DNA of 64,000 nucleotides from Planctomycetaceae bacterium (GCA_027490145.1 JAIXYQ010000015.1:124001-188000); one strand, 5' to 3'; shown: positions 34,923 through 44,011, numbered from the stretch's first letter. Notes: generated by a model not told the origin, from the letters alone. Numbers and translations are program-made.

Positions 34923-34931
34923 GGGCAGTCG

Positions 34932-34959
34932 AGTGTAGGACCGGACCGGGGCGGGTCAA
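34932..34959 (-). promoter_or_regulatory. Promoter with -35 and -10, leaderless
   Basis: On the minus strand, TTGACC (34954-34959), a 16-base spacer and TACACT (34932-34937), with the ATG 9 bases further on. It matches sigma70-type consensus well and would start transcription at or next to the start codon. Confidence 0.6.
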
Positions 34960-35036
34960 AGCCGGGCACGGGATTCCCCTCGCGATGGCCCGGGAACATG
35001 TGCGCCGACGCCATGATCCGTGGGAGCAGGGCGCGC

Positions 35037-36134
35037 CTACCAGCGCTCGGACGCATCCTTCGGCGCCAGGTGCCAGGCCGAGGGCTCGGTCCCGTTGATG
35101 CGCGTGTTGCCGGGGATCGTCGTCGTGCGCACCATGTGCAGGAAGTCGCAGGGGAAGGGGAGCGCCGGCTTCGACAGTGCATCGAGTCGAGCGGTCTCCT
35201 CGGCGGTGAGCCGCAGCGTGCAGGCGCCCAGGTTGTCCTCCAGCTGCGCCATCGTGCGCGCACCGAGGATGGTGCTCGTCACGCCGGCGCGGTCCATGAC
35301 CCAGCGCAGCGCGATCTGGGCCGGGGTTGCACCGTGGCCGGCACCGATCTCGCGGAGCGCATCGACGATCGCGAAGGTCGTTTCGTTCAGGTAGGTGCTG
35401 TCGCTGCGCACGCGCGTGGAGCCGTCGTCCTTGGGTCGGTGCGTGCGGTCGAACTTGCCCGAGAGCACGCCGCCGCGCAAGGGGCCCCACGGCGTCACGC
35501 CCAGGCCGAGCTCGCGTGCCATCGGCATGAGCTCGCCCTCGACCGTGCGCTGCAGCAGCGAGTACTCGATCTGCAGCGCGACGAACGGCGCCCATCCCTT
35601 GAGGATCGCCTCGTACTGCATCTGGGTGCAGACCCACGCCGGGTGGTCGCTCAGGCCCAGGTAGCGAACCTTGCCTGCACGCACGAGCATGTCGAGCGTG
35701 TGCACCGTCTCGTCGACCGGCGTGTGCGGGTCGAGGAAGTGCACCCACAGCAGGTCGATGTGGTCGGTGCGAAGCCGCCGCAGAGAATCCTCGACCTGGT
35801 GCATGATGGCCTTGCGTCCCGAGCCGCCGCCGTTGGGATCGCCCACGTGCATGCCGCCGCCGAACTTGGTGGCGATCACCAGGCGATCACGGAGGCCCTT
35901 GCCCGCCCCGGTCGCAAGCCACTCGCCGAGGATCGCCTCGCTGTGGCCCTTGGTGTAGATGTTGGCGGTGTCGATGAAGTTCCCGCCCCGCCCGATGTAG
36001 CGCTCGAGCTGGGCGATCGACTCCTCCGGTCCGGTGCCGAAGCCCCATTCGGTGCCGAAGGTCATGGCGCCCAGGCAGAGCGGGCTCACGCGAAGGCCGG
36101 ACCGGCCGAGCGTCACGTAGTGATCAAGTCCCAT
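35037..36134 (-). CDS. Aldo/keto reductase
   Basis: The 365-residue NADPH-dependent oxidoreductase has the catalytic tetrad visible: Asp55 and Tyr60 in FIDTANIYTKG, Lys90 in LVIATKFGGG and His132 in LLWVHFLDPH. LGLGVTPWGPLRGGVLSGKF and the C-terminal TSTILGARTMAQLEDNLGA (cofactor phosphate binding) are typical of the YghZ/Tas-like AKR branch. The physiological carbonyl substrate is unknown. Divergent from the K+ channel gene across 49 bases; a TAGAGT box lies 6 bases before its ATG. Confidence 0.92.
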   Translation of the reverse strand: MGLDHYVTLGRSGLRVSPLCLGAMTFGTEWGFGTGPEESIAQLERYIGRGGNFIDTANIYTKGHSEAILGEWLATGAGKGLRDRLVIATKFGGGMHVGDPNGGGSGRKAIMHQVEDSLRRLRTDHIDLLWVHFLDPHTPVDETVHTLDMLVRAGKVRYLGLSDHPAWVCTQMQYEAILKGWAPFVALQIEYSLLQRTVEGELMPMARELGLGVTPWGPLRGGVLSGKFDRTHRPKDDGSTRVRSDSTYLNETTFAIVDALREIGAGHGATPAQIALRWVMDRAGVTSTILGARTMAQLEDNLGACTLRLTAEETARLDALSKPALPFPCDFLHMVRTTTIPGNTRINGTEPSAWHLAPKDASERW

Positions 36135-36140
36135 GCGCGC

Positions 36141-36146
36141 ACTCTA
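36141..36146 (-). promoter_or_regulatory. Leaderless-type -10 box of the aldo/keto reductase gene
   Basis: TAGAGT on the minus strand, 6 bases before the ATG at 36134. Confidence 0.45.
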
Positions 36147-36171
36147 GGTGCACGGCACCAACGCGGGCCGA

Positions 36172-36177
36172 TACCTT
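36172..36177 (+). promoter_or_regulatory. Leaderless-type -10 box of the K+ channel gene
   Basis: TACCTT followed by 6 bases and the ATG at 36184. It sits 25 bases from the oppositely oriented box of the neighbouring gene. Confidence 0.45.
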
Positions 36178-36183
36178 CCCATC

Positions 36184-36921
36184 ATGTCGAGCATCCTCGC
36201 ACCCCGGCGGCCACGCCGCCGTGCCCGGGCCATCCAACCCGTGCCGCTGCCGGAAGGCAAGCCGCTCGCCCAGCAGGAGCGGGCCGAGCACCGGGACTCG
36301 GTCTACCACATCTACATGGCGGCGCTGGCGATGCTGGCGATCCTCGTGTCGGTCGGGCTCTTCCTCTCGCCGACCGAACCCGACGTCATCGGCGTGCTCT
36401 CGGTCGTCGACTTCGTCCTCTGCCTTTTCTTCTTCTACGACTTCCTGCGCCACCTGTGGAAGGCGCCGTCTAAGCTGCGCTACCTGTTCGGCTGGGGGAT
36501 CATCGACCTGCTGAGCAGCATCCCGTTCGTGCTCGAGGTCCGCTGGCTCCGCCTGGCTCGCGTGCTCCGCTTCCTCATGCTGCTGCGGGCGGCGCGCATC
36601 CTGTGGGAGTCGGCCAAGGTCGACCGCCGCAGCATCGTCATGGCCGGTGCGACGTTCTTCATCCAGACGCTCTTCATCGCGATTTGCATCATCGTGCTGC
36701 ACGTCGAGCATGAAGCCCCGGACGGCAAGATCCGCTCGGCCAGCGACGTGCTCTGGTGGGCGATGACCACCGTGACGACGGTGGGCTACGGCGACATGTA
36801 CCCGGTCACCACCATCGGGCGGATCGCAGGAGCGATCCTGATGGTCTCAGGCATCGGTTACCTGGCGACGGTGCTGGGCGTCTTCGCGCAGGCGTTCGTG
36901 CCCCAGCGCAACCATCACTGA
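36184..36921 (+). CDS. Voltage-gated-type potassium channel
   Basis: The 245-residue membrane protein has six predicted helices. S1-S3 lie in VYHIYMAALAMLAILVSVGLF, VIGVLSVVDFVLCLFFFYDFL and LFGWGIIDLLSSIPFVLEV. An S4-like segment follows with regularly spaced arginines (RWLRLARVLRFLMLLRAARIL). S5 is next, then a pore with selectivity filter TTVGYGDMYPVTT, and S6 (AGAILMVSGIGYLATVLGVF). It therefore resembles small bacterial Kv channels; no RCK or cyclic-nucleotide domain is present. The N-terminus is basic (RRPRRRARA). ATG 36184 is chosen by the adjacent TACCTT box; an upstream in-frame ATG exists at 36148. Confidence 0.92.
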   Translation: MSSILAPRRPRRRARAIQPVPLPEGKPLAQQERAEHRDSVYHIYMAALAMLAILVSVGLFLSPTEPDVIGVLSVVDFVLCLFFFYDFLRHLWKAPSKLRYLFGWGIIDLLSSIPFVLEVRWLRLARVLRFLMLLRAARILWESAKVDRRSIVMAGATFFIQTLFIAICIIVLHVEHEAPDGKIRSASDVLWWAMTTVTTVGYGDMYPVTTIGRIAGAILMVSGIGYLATVLGVFAQAFVPQRNHH

Positions 36922-36946
36922 GCCCGGTACCCGGACCGGCGGCCGG

Positions 36947-37933
36947 TCATTGCTGCGCGGTCCAGCCGTAGGTCTCGTAGCGGTGGTCGAAGGTCCCGTC
37001 GGGCCGCAGGTCGAGCACGCCGAAACCCTCTGGCACGCCCTCGAGCGGTCCCTTCCACCACGATCCGCTCACGGCGCCGTCGTTGATGTAGGTGATGCCG
37101 TCGGTCTCGCAGCGGTCGCGCAGGTGGATGTGCCCGCTCAGGCACAGGCGGACCTTGCCGCTCGCCCGCATCAGCTCGTGGAGCTCGGCGCAGTCGGTGT
37201 GCATCTCGCCGCCTGAGAGGATCGTGTCGCTGCCGCGTGCGGGCGGCTTGCCGTAGGTGATCGTCGTCACCGCGATGATCGGGATGTGGCTGACGACGCA
37301 GATGGGCGTGCCGGCCGGGGTCGCGGCGAGTTCGGCCTCGAACCAGGCGCGCTGCTCCGGATCGAGGAATCCCTTGTAGCCGTTGCCATCGGGCTGCACG
37401 CTGTCGAGCAGGATGAAGCGCCAGCCGCCGCGGTCGCTGGACAGGTAGTTGCGTGGCTGCGCGAAGGTCTCGCACGCCCACTTCTTGCCCCAGTCGGCGG
37501 CATCGAGCGGCACGTCGGTGCGCGATCGGTTCCAGCCGAGGATGTCATGGTTGCCGGTCGTGTGCAGTACCGGCACCGACACATCCTTCATCATGCGTTC
37601 GTAGCAACCGCGCATCACCTTGGCGCGGTCGCGCTTGGCATCGAAGACATCCATGACCGTGTCGCCACCGGTGATCACGAGATCGGGCTTCAACTCCTGC
37701 GCACGCACCCATGCCTGGGCGGCGCCACGCTCGGCCTGGCGCTCGGGCTGCACATGGATGTCCGTCATGTGGATGAGCCGGAAGGGCTTCGCGGGATCCT
37801 GCGTGAGCGGTGTGGCGGCGGCGGCCGCACGCCGTGCGCTGGGTGCCGCAGCAAGCGCAGGCACGGCAAGGGGCGAGAGGACCATGCCCGCGGCTGCCGC
37901 GAGCGCATCACGACGGTGGATCGGGGTCGTCAT
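36947..37933 (-). CDS. Tat-exported metallophosphoesterase
   Basis: The 328-residue product has a twin-arginine-type signal (IHRRDALAAAAGMVLSPLAVPALA) and a full set of calcineurin-like motifs: MTDIHVQP, ITGGDTVMD, TTGNHDILGW, VVSHIPI and SGHIHLRDR. It resembles the periplasmic 3',5'-cyclic-nucleotide phosphodiesterase/CpdA-like branch, but the substrate is not deducible. It is the last gene of the chemosensory transcription unit; its ATG overlaps the DUF72 stop by four bases. Whether it belongs functionally to the signalling array is unknown. Confidence 0.87.
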   Translation of the reverse strand: MTTPIHRRDALAAAAGMVLSPLAVPALAAAPSARRAAAAATPLTQDPAKPFRLIHMTDIHVQPERQAERGAAQAWVRAQELKPDLVITGGDTVMDVFDAKRDRAKVMRGCYERMMKDVSVPVLHTTGNHDILGWNRSRTDVPLDAADWGKKWACETFAQPRNYLSSDRGGWRFILLDSVQPDGNGYKGFLDPEQRAWFEAELAATPAGTPICVVSHIPIIAVTTITYGKPPARGSDTILSGGEMHTDCAELHELMRASGKVRLCLSGHIHLRDRCETDGITYINDGAVSGSWWKGPLEGVPEGFGVLDLRPDGTFDHRYETYGWTAQQ

Positions 37934-38943
37934 CCGAGCGTCATACCATCATCATGCAAGGCTCGTGCAAGGCGCTCGACGGATCGTGGCGAGCTCCCTT
38001 CGGCCTTGTTGTTCACGATGACGAAGCCCGCGAGTCCTGCGGCCGCTGCGTGCCGGTTCAGGCGCACCCAGGAGACCAGGCCGGTCGGGTCGGGATCGAC
38101 GATCCGGTCGAAGGGCGCGTAGCGCTCCTTGGCTTCCTCGTAGGAGAGTCCGCTGTGGAGCATCCACCTGCAGCAGAGCACGCGGTTGGCGGCGACGGGG
38201 ATCACCTCGGCCTGCGCGATCGGTCCCGGCATCGACGGGTGCACCGAGTAGCAGTGGCTCGCACCGGTTGCCGCCAGCATGGCCAGGTACGACGGCCGCA
38301 GCATGCGGCGGTCGCGCCACTCGATGGCGTAGAGCGGACCGGGGGGCAGGGCGGCGAGGAAGCCACCGACCTCATCGATGATGCGCTCTGCCTCCGCGTC
38401 GTTGCGGACCCCCAGATGCGAGAACTGGAAGAGGATCGGACCGCAGCGTTCCGCCAAACCACCCACGCATGGCGCCACCACCTCATCCGCGGCGAAGGCT
38501 GCATCGAGCCAGCGTGAGGGCCGTGGCGGCGCGCCCGCAGCGGGGCGCCATCCATCGAGCGGCTGCGCTGGCTGCATGAGCGACTCGTGCGCTTTCACGA
38601 GGAAGCGGAAGTCGCGCGGGACCTGCGCGGCCAGCCGCATGAATTCCTCGGTGGGTGCAGGTCGGTAGTAGGTCTTGTCCACGCCGACCGTGCGCAGGAG
38701 CGGGTGCTGCGCGTACGCACGCAGACCATCCCGCGCCAGCGCCGATTCGCCGTGGCGCCCTGCGTAGACCAGGCCCTTCCAGCCGGGGAAGCTCCAGGAA
38801 CTCGTACCGAGCCGGATCGATGCCGGCAACGCCGCGCCCAGCTCCACCATGGCCGGGTCGGGTGGACACGGCGCCACCACGCCATCGACGGCGGGTTCAT
38901 CGCCCGAACCACCGAAGAGCGACCATTGCTCCCCGGTCGACAT
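37930..38943 (-). CDS. DUF72-domain TIM-barrel protein
   Basis: The 337-residue protein shows the DUF72 (YecE-like) pattern: IRLGTSSWSFPGWKGLVYAG at the first strand, VGVDKTYYRPAP, FRFLVKAHESLM, LFQFSHLG, YAIEWRDRRML and the C-terminal LAGFVIVNNKAEGSSPRSVERLA. The biochemical role of DUF72 is not established. The N-terminal ~40 residues are an extension (MSTGEQWSLFGGSGDEP). It starts 3 bases after the REC-PP2C gene and overlaps the phosphoesterase gene by 4 bases, so it is cotranscribed with the chemosensory genes. Confidence 0.88.
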   Translation of the reverse strand: MSTGEQWSLFGGSGDEPAVDGVVAPCPPDPAMVELGAALPASIRLGTSSWSFPGWKGLVYAGRHGESALARDGLRAYAQHPLLRTVGVDKTYYRPAPTEEFMRLAAQVPRDFRFLVKAHESLMQPAQPLDGWRPAAGAPPRPSRWLDAAFAADEVVAPCVGGLAERCGPILFQFSHLGVRNDAEAERIIDEVGGFLAALPPGPLYAIEWRDRRMLRPSYLAMLAATGASHCYSVHPSMPGPIAQAEVIPVAANRVLCCRWMLHSGLSYEEAKERYAPFDRIVDPDPTGLVSWVRLNRHAAAAGLAGFVIVNNKAEGSSPRSVERLARALHDDGMTLG

Positions 38944-38946
38944 GCG

Positions 38947-40101
38947 TCAGCGCACCTCGATCTCGACCGCGCTCACGTCGTCGGCGTAGTGCGGGGAGCC
39001 CTGCAGCTGCGTGGTGTGCTCAAGCATGCGGGCGAGCGGTCGCGGCGTGTGGAGCGCGTCGCGCGTCAGGAACTCACGGAACTGCGAGTGGCTCCAGACC
39101 GATCCATCGTCGAGCTGGATCTCGACCAGGCCGTCGCTGTAGATGTAGAGCCGGTCGCCGTGGTCCAGGTGCACCTGGGTCTCCTCGTACGGCAATCCAT
39201 CGATCATGCCGACGATCGGATTCTGCGATTCGAACTCCCGCACGCCGCTCGGCCCGACCGCCATGACCGGCGGATGCCCCCCGCCGGACCACCGCAGCGA
39301 ACGCGTGCGCAGGTCGAGCACGCCGTACCAGCCGGTGAAGTACAGGTTGTTGTGCTTCGACATCTGGAACGAGGCGTTGAGCGCAGCCATCACGAGCCCG
39401 GGCTCGCCCAGGTCGAGCGATCCCGTGAGCCCCTGCAGCATGTTGCGCACGCTGACCGAGAGCAGTGACGGGCCGACGCCGTGTCCGCAGACATCGATCA
39501 GCCAGAAGGCGAACCGGTCGGCGTCGAGCATGCGGTAACCGAAGCAATCGCCGCCGAGCGAGGCCGATGGCGTGAACTCCCACGTCGTGCGCAGCCGGGG
39601 TTCGTCGATGGGCTCGGGAAGCAGGCTGCGCACGTACTCCGCGGCCTGGTGCAGCTCCGAACGGAGCGCTTCGTAGGCGGCGTTGCGCTCGAGCGCGGCG
39701 ATGTAGCCCTTCGAGTGGTAGCGGATGCGCGCGATGATCTCGAGCGGATCCGGCAGCTTGACCATGTAGTCGTTCGCGCCGCGAGCGAAGGCCTCGGCCT
39801 TGGTCGTGCCCTCTTCCTTCGAGCTCAGGACGACGAGCGGGATCTCCGCGGTGCCCGGCTCCTTGCGGAACTCACGCACGAGGTCGAGCCCGTCGACGCC
39901 CGGCATGACCAGATCCTGCAGGATCACCGTCGGCTGCACGCGCAGGGCCTCCGCGATCGCCTTCGTGGGGTCGCTCACGAAGTGGTATGCGATGTCCGGC
40001 TGCGTCGCGCAGATGCGGCGCATCGCCTCGCCGATGATCGCCTGGTCATCGATGAGCAGCACGCTGATGCGGGGGGTGATCGTTGCGGCAAGGTCGCTCA
40101 T
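38947..40101 (-). CDS. Response regulator with SpoIIE/RsbU-type PP2C phosphatase output
   Basis: The 384-residue cytosolic protein has REC (about 11-130), with Asp63 in VILQDLVMPG and Lys115 in YMVKLPDP, then a helical linker (SKGYIAALERNAAYEALRSEL), then a PP2C domain. Metal-binding residues are seen in LGGDCFGYRML, FWLIDVCGHGVGPSLLS, GGGHPPVM and HYADDVSAVEI. Such proteins dephosphorylate STAS-type anti-sigma antagonists. It occupies the position of WspR in a Wsp-like operon, so CheA probably phosphorylates it. Its ATG overlaps the cheB stop. No STAS or anti-sigma gene is in the window, so the target is unknown. Confidence 0.9.
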   Translation of the reverse strand: MSDLAATITPRISVLLIDDQAIIGEAMRRICATQPDIAYHFVSDPTKAIAEALRVQPTVILQDLVMPGVDGLDLVREFRKEPGTAEIPLVVLSSKEEGTTKAEAFARGANDYMVKLPDPLEIIARIRYHSKGYIAALERNAAYEALRSELHQAAEYVRSLLPEPIDEPRLRTTWEFTPSASLGGDCFGYRMLDADRFAFWLIDVCGHGVGPSLLSVSVRNMLQGLTGSLDLGEPGLVMAALNASFQMSKHNNLYFTGWYGVLDLRTRSLRWSGGGHPPVMAVGPSGVREFESQNPIVGMIDGLPYEETQVHLDHGDRLYIYSDGLVEIQLDDGSVWSHSQFREFLTRDALHTPRPLARMLEHTTQLQGSPHYADDVSAVEIEVR

Positions 40102-41102
40102 CGTGCGCTCCTGGGTGCCGCGCAGGCGATCTCGATGGCCTGCGCGATGCGTTGGACGGGAAGGACCTCGACGGCAGCGCCGAGCGCCACCGCTGCGCCC
40201 GGCATGCCCCAGACCACGCTGGTCGCCTCGTCCTGCGCGATCGTGTGCCAGCCCGCGCGGCGCAGCGCGCGCAGGCCCTCGGCACCATCGCGGCCCATGC
40301 CCGTGAGCAGGACCGCCAGGCCGCGGGGCTGCCCGACCAGGCTCTCGAAGAAGACATCGACCGACGGCCGGTGCGCGAGCGCGCGCGGCTCGGCGCGATG
40401 CCTGAACGTGCCATGATCCAGGACCAGGTGATCGTCGCTGCAGGCGACGTGGATGGTGCCGGCCGCGGGAGCCTGGCCATCCTGGGCCAGCACGACGGCG
40501 TGCCCGGTCTCCCGCCCAAGCCACTCCGCCAGTCCGGGGGCGAAGGCGCGGTCGATGTGCTGCACGATGACGACCGGCGCGGGCAGCACCATGCCGCGGG
40601 GTAGCACCGCGGCCAGCGCCTGCGGACCACCCGTGCTCGCACCGATCGCGATGATGCCGCGGCCATCGGGAGCGGCACGCGGTGACTCGGGCACGCGCAC
40701 CGTGTGGCCATGATCGAGCTGGCGCACATGGTCGATCTTGCGGATCAGCGAATCGAGCCCCTCGATGGTCCCGCCCGGGCCGAAGGTGGGCGTGGTCGTC
40801 ACATCGAGCGCGCCCGCACCCAACGCGTCGTACACGCGATCGAGGTTCGCCTGGATCGAGGCCGTCACGACGATGATCGGGCACGGCGTGCGGCGCATGA
40901 TCTCGCGCGTCGCCCGGGCGCCGTCCATCACCGGCATCTGCATGTCCATCAGCACGACGTCGGGCCGGTCCTGCTCGCAGCGCTCGATCGCCTGGCGTCC
41001 ATCCTCGGCGATCCACGCCACCTCCGTTCCGGGGATGCGCAGCACCGACTGGCGCAGCACTTCCACGGCGAGCTTGAGGTCATTGACGATCGCGATGCGC
41101 AC
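40098..41102 (-). CDS. cheB: Chemotaxis protein-glutamate methylesterase (WspF-like)
   Basis: The 334-residue CheB removes methyl groups from the receptor to reset the array. REC domain with Asp53 in VVLMDMQMPVMDG, then the methylesterase domain with the catalytic triad Ser in AIGASTGGPQAL, His in VIVQHID and Asp in LTGMGRDGAEGL. It starts with GTG. A TACAGT box ends 6 bases upstream, inside the 21-base gap after cheA, so it might have its own leaderless promoter in addition to operon transcription. ATGA overlap with the REC-PP2C gene. Confidence 0.95.
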   Translation of the reverse strand: MRIAIVNDLKLAVEVLRQSVLRIPGTEVAWIAEDGRQAIERCEQDRPDVVLMDMQMPVMDGARATREIMRRTPCPIIVVTASIQANLDRVYDALGAGALDVTTTPTFGPGGTIEGLDSLIRKIDHVRQLDHGHTVRVPESPRAAPDGRGIIAIGASTGGPQALAAVLPRGMVLPAPVVIVQHIDRAFAPGLAEWLGRETGHAVVLAQDGQAPAAGTIHVACSDDHLVLDHGTFRHRAEPRALAHRPSVDVFFESLVGQPRGLAVLLTGMGRDGAEGLRALRRAGWHTIAQDEATSVVWGMPGAAVALGAAVEVLPVQRIAQAIEIACAAPRSAR

Positions 41103-41108
41103 GCGAGG

Positions 41109-41114
41109 ACTGTA
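41109..41114 (-). promoter_or_regulatory. Possible internal -10 box before cheB
   Basis: TACAGT on the minus strand, 6 bases before the GTG of cheB, in the only sizeable gap (21 bases) of the chemosensory operon. Confidence 0.3.
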
Positions 41115-41123
41115 CCCGTGGGG

Positions 41124-43484
41124 TCATCCCGTCGACGCGGCGATCAGGTCGGCGACGGTGTCGAGGAGCGTCCGGTCGTGGAAGGCGCCCTTGGTCAGGT
41201 ACGCGGTCGCACCCGCCTCGAGCCCCGCGAGCCGATCCTCGTCGCGGTCCTTGTACGAGACCATCACGACCGGGAGCTGTGCGAGCTTGCCGTCGGCGCG
41301 GATGCGCCGGACCAGCTCAAGGCCGTTCATGCGGGGCATGTCCACGTCGCTCAGCACCAGGTCGTAGCGCTCCCGCTGCAGGGCGTTCCAGCCGTCGAGC
41401 CCGTCGACCGCCACGTCCACCCGGTATCCGGCGCGCGTGAGCATCTGCCGCTCGACCTCGCGCACGGTGAGCGAATCCTCGACGACGAGCACGCGATGCA
41501 CGCGCCGACCCGCATCCTCGCTGCCCGCCGCCGCGCCACGCAGCGTGCCTTCGTCGAGGCGGCGCGCCGCATCGATCGCCATGGCATCGGCATCCAGGAT
41601 CAGCACCAGTTCGCCGCTCTGCCGGACGCTCGCGCTCGACACGTGCGGCACCGTGCCCAGCCGCTCGTCCAGCGGCTGCACGACCACGTCTTCCTCGCCG
41701 AGGAAGCCGTCGACGATCACGCCGAGCGTGCGCTGGCGCGCGCGCAGGCTCACGACGGCGAGCGTGCCGCCCTCGGCATCACCCGGAAGACCGAGCAATG
41801 CTCCGCCCCGCACGAGTCCGATGACCTCGTCGTTCACCCGTGCCGTCAGTCGTCCCTCGACATGCTCGAGCGTGTGGTGATCCAAACGGTCGATGCGCTC
41901 CATGCGCGCGAGCGGCAACGCGTAGGGCTCACCGGCGATCGACACGATCGCCGCGCGCAGCACGCTCAGGGTGACCGGCAGCCGCATGCGGAAGGTCGTG
42001 CCGCGCCCGAGCTCGGTGTGCACCTCCACGCTGCCCCCGACCTCGTGCACGGTCGTCTGCACCACATCGAGGCCGACGCCGCGGCCCGACAGGTCGGTCA
42101 CGGTCTTCGCGGTGCTGAATCCCGGCAGGAACAGGAAGTCCGTCACTTCGCGGTCGCTCATGCGCGCCACGAGTTCCGGCGTGCTGAGGTTCCGTTCGAC
42201 GATCCTCGTCCGCAGCCTGGCCAGGTCGATCCCGCGTCCGTCGTCCGCGACCTCGACCACGAGCATGCCTGCCTGGTGCACGGCCGAGACCCGCAAGGTC
42301 GCCTGCGCACGCTTGCCGCTCGCCGCACGCTCCGCACGCGATTCGATGCCATGATCGAGCGCATTGCGCACCAGGTGCGTGAGCGGCGCCTCGAGCTTGC
42401 GCAGGATGTCGCGGTCCACGCTCACGGACTGTCCCTCGAGCCGTGCCGTGGCGTCCTTGTCGAGCGAGCGGGCAAGGTCGCGCACGGTGCGGGGGATCGT
42501 CAGGCACGCATCGCCGAACGGGCGCATGCGACAGTCGATCGCCTCGTGGTGGAGGGTGGTGCTGAGTTCCTCCGTGCGGCGAAGGTGCGCCTGGAGGTCG
42601 GCCTCGAGCAGGGCGACTTCACCCCTGATCGCCGCGTGCGCCTGCTCGAGGTCGAGGTCGCTCACGTCCTGCTGCTGGCGCCGGCGGTCGAAGAGATCCT
42701 CGAGCGCCCGCTCGCGTGTGCGGATCGCGCGCAGCCGCACCTGCATGGCCTCCAAGCGCCGCGCCTCGACCATGCCTTCTCCGGACAAGCGCATGAGCCG
42801 ATCGAGGTTGCGCGAGCGCACCATGACGCTGCTCTCGCCCACCACGGGCTTGGTGGTGGCCGGTGCGTTCGGCGCCGCATGGACGGGTTGCGCGACGGTT
42901 GACGACGGGGGCACGGCGGGTGGCGCCGCACTCGACGATGTCGTCACCGCTGCCGAGGTGCTGCTTCCCGCGGGAGGCTGCGAGGGCTCGGTGGTCCTGG
43001 GGCCAGCCACCGCACTCGGTGCACCCTGCGCAGGCGCAGTCATCAGGATGTCCGCAGCCGAACGCGGCGCGTCGCTGGCCGGAGCCGAAGCGGCTGCAGG
43101 CTGCTGCAGCTGCGCCGCCAGTTGGGCGATGGCGTCGGCGTGCGCGGCGTTCCACGCCGGCACGTCGGCCTCGGCGACCTGCGCGCTCTGCACCAGCAGG
43201 TCCGTGCCCTTGAGCAACTGGTCCACGCGTGCAGGCACGATGGGTTCCTGGGCACGCTGCAGACGCACCAGGCAATCCTCCATGGCATGCGCCAGCGTGA
43301 CGACCTGTTCGAAGCCGACGATCCGCGCCGCACCCTTGATGCTGTGGGCGGCGCGCATCAGGGGTTCGACGAGCTTTGGATCCGTCGCGCTCTCGAGCGC
43401 CACGAGCCCATCACTCAGTGCGCGACCATGCTGTTCGGCCTCGGCCTTGTACAGGTCGAACATGCTGAATCCACCCAGGCTCAT
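41124..43484 (-). CDS. cheA: Hybrid chemotaxis histidine kinase CheA with C-terminal receiver (WspE-like)
   Basis: The 786-residue kinase has these domains in order: Hpt with phospho-accepting His47 in MRAAHSIKGAARIVGF; a Pro/Ala/Ser-rich linker of ~100 residues; a dimerisation helix pair; HATPase with N-box HLVRNALDHGIESR, VEVADDGRGIDLARL and GRGVGLDVVQTTV; a CheW-like SH3 domain (PYALPLARMERIDRL); and a receiver (YDLVLSDVDMPRMNGLELV, VVMVSYKDR, YLTKGAF). The fused receiver is the WspE arrangement and may act as a phosphate sink. It overlaps the upstream cheW stop (ATGA). Confidence 0.95.
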   Translation of the reverse strand: MSLGGFSMFDLYKAEAEQHGRALSDGLVALESATDPKLVEPLMRAAHSIKGAARIVGFEQVVTLAHAMEDCLVRLQRAQEPIVPARVDQLLKGTDLLVQSAQVAEADVPAWNAAHADAIAQLAAQLQQPAAASAPASDAPRSAADILMTAPAQGAPSAVAGPRTTEPSQPPAGSSTSAAVTTSSSAAPPAVPPSSTVAQPVHAAPNAPATTKPVVGESSVMVRSRNLDRLMRLSGEGMVEARRLEAMQVRLRAIRTRERALEDLFDRRRQQQDVSDLDLEQAHAAIRGEVALLEADLQAHLRRTEELSTTLHHEAIDCRMRPFGDACLTIPRTVRDLARSLDKDATARLEGQSVSVDRDILRKLEAPLTHLVRNALDHGIESRAERAASGKRAQATLRVSAVHQAGMLVVEVADDGRGIDLARLRTRIVERNLSTPELVARMSDREVTDFLFLPGFSTAKTVTDLSGRGVGLDVVQTTVHEVGGSVEVHTELGRGTTFRMRLPVTLSVLRAAIVSIAGEPYALPLARMERIDRLDHHTLEHVEGRLTARVNDEVIGLVRGGALLGLPGDAEGGTLAVVSLRARQRTLGVIVDGFLGEEDVVVQPLDERLGTVPHVSSASVRQSGELVLILDADAMAIDAARRLDEGTLRGAAAGSEDAGRRVHRVLVVEDSLTVREVERQMLTRAGYRVDVAVDGLDGWNALQRERYDLVLSDVDMPRMNGLELVRRIRADGKLAQLPVVMVSYKDRDEDRLAGLEAGATAYLTKGAFHDRTLLDTVADLIAASTG

Positions 43485-44011
43485 GCGCGCACCGCCTCGG
43501 CGCATGCTGCGAGCAGCGCATCCACGTCAAGGATGCCGGCATGACCGGTCGCGCATGGCATCAGGTGCTTGGTGAACCCGGCGCCCGATGCGGCCACCGT
43601 GAGCGGTGCCGCCAGAAGATCCTGTGCACTGCCGGCCACCGTTCCGGGCACCTCATCGGCTTCGAAGGCCCACGCCGCACCGCGCTCGCCGACGACGATC
43701 ATCCGCGCCGCACCGGTACCGCTCGGTGACCAACCGAAGCCGCAGAGCGACGCCAGGTCCATCACGATCGCGACCTCGCCATCGATGTTCGCCAGCCCCC
43801 GGAGGGCGCGATGCGTGCGATGCGGGATGCGGTGGGGCGTGACCGCCCGGGTCACGCGCAGCACGCGCGCGGCGGGCACCGCGAACCACGATGAACCCAC
43901 CCTCGCGAGCACCGCATGGACATCGGTCGCACGCTCGCGCTCGATGACCCGCGCGAATGCCTGCGCGTTGGCTTCGAGTTCCGCCTGCGTGAGTGCACGG
44001 TGTTCGGTCAT
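43481..44011 (-). CDS. cheW: CheW-like coupling protein with N-terminal extension (WspD-like)
   Basis: The 176-residue protein couples receptor and kinase. The CheW SH3-like fold is seen in SSWFAVPAARVLRVTRA, HRALRGLANIDGEVAIVMDLASL and ARMIVVGERGAAWAFEADEVPGTVAGSAQDLLAAP. The ~45-residue N-terminal extension (QAELEANAQAFARVIERER) is predicted helical, as in WspD. The ATG at 44011 overlaps the cheR stop (ATGA); the 16 additional upstream in-frame residues lie inside cheR and are not needed. Confidence 0.88.
   Translation of the reverse strand: MTEHRALTQAELEANAQAFARVIERERATDVHAVLARVGSSWFAVPAARVLRVTRAVTPHRIPHRTHRALRGLANIDGEVAIVMDLASLCGFGWSPSGTGAARMIVVGERGAAWAFEADEVPGTVAGSAQDLLAAPLTVAASGAGFTKHLMPCATGHAGILDVDALLAACAEAVRA

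Noticed and set aside
40704-42902. 732-codon open frame on the plus strand
   Set aside because: Antisense to cheA and cheB; no domain.
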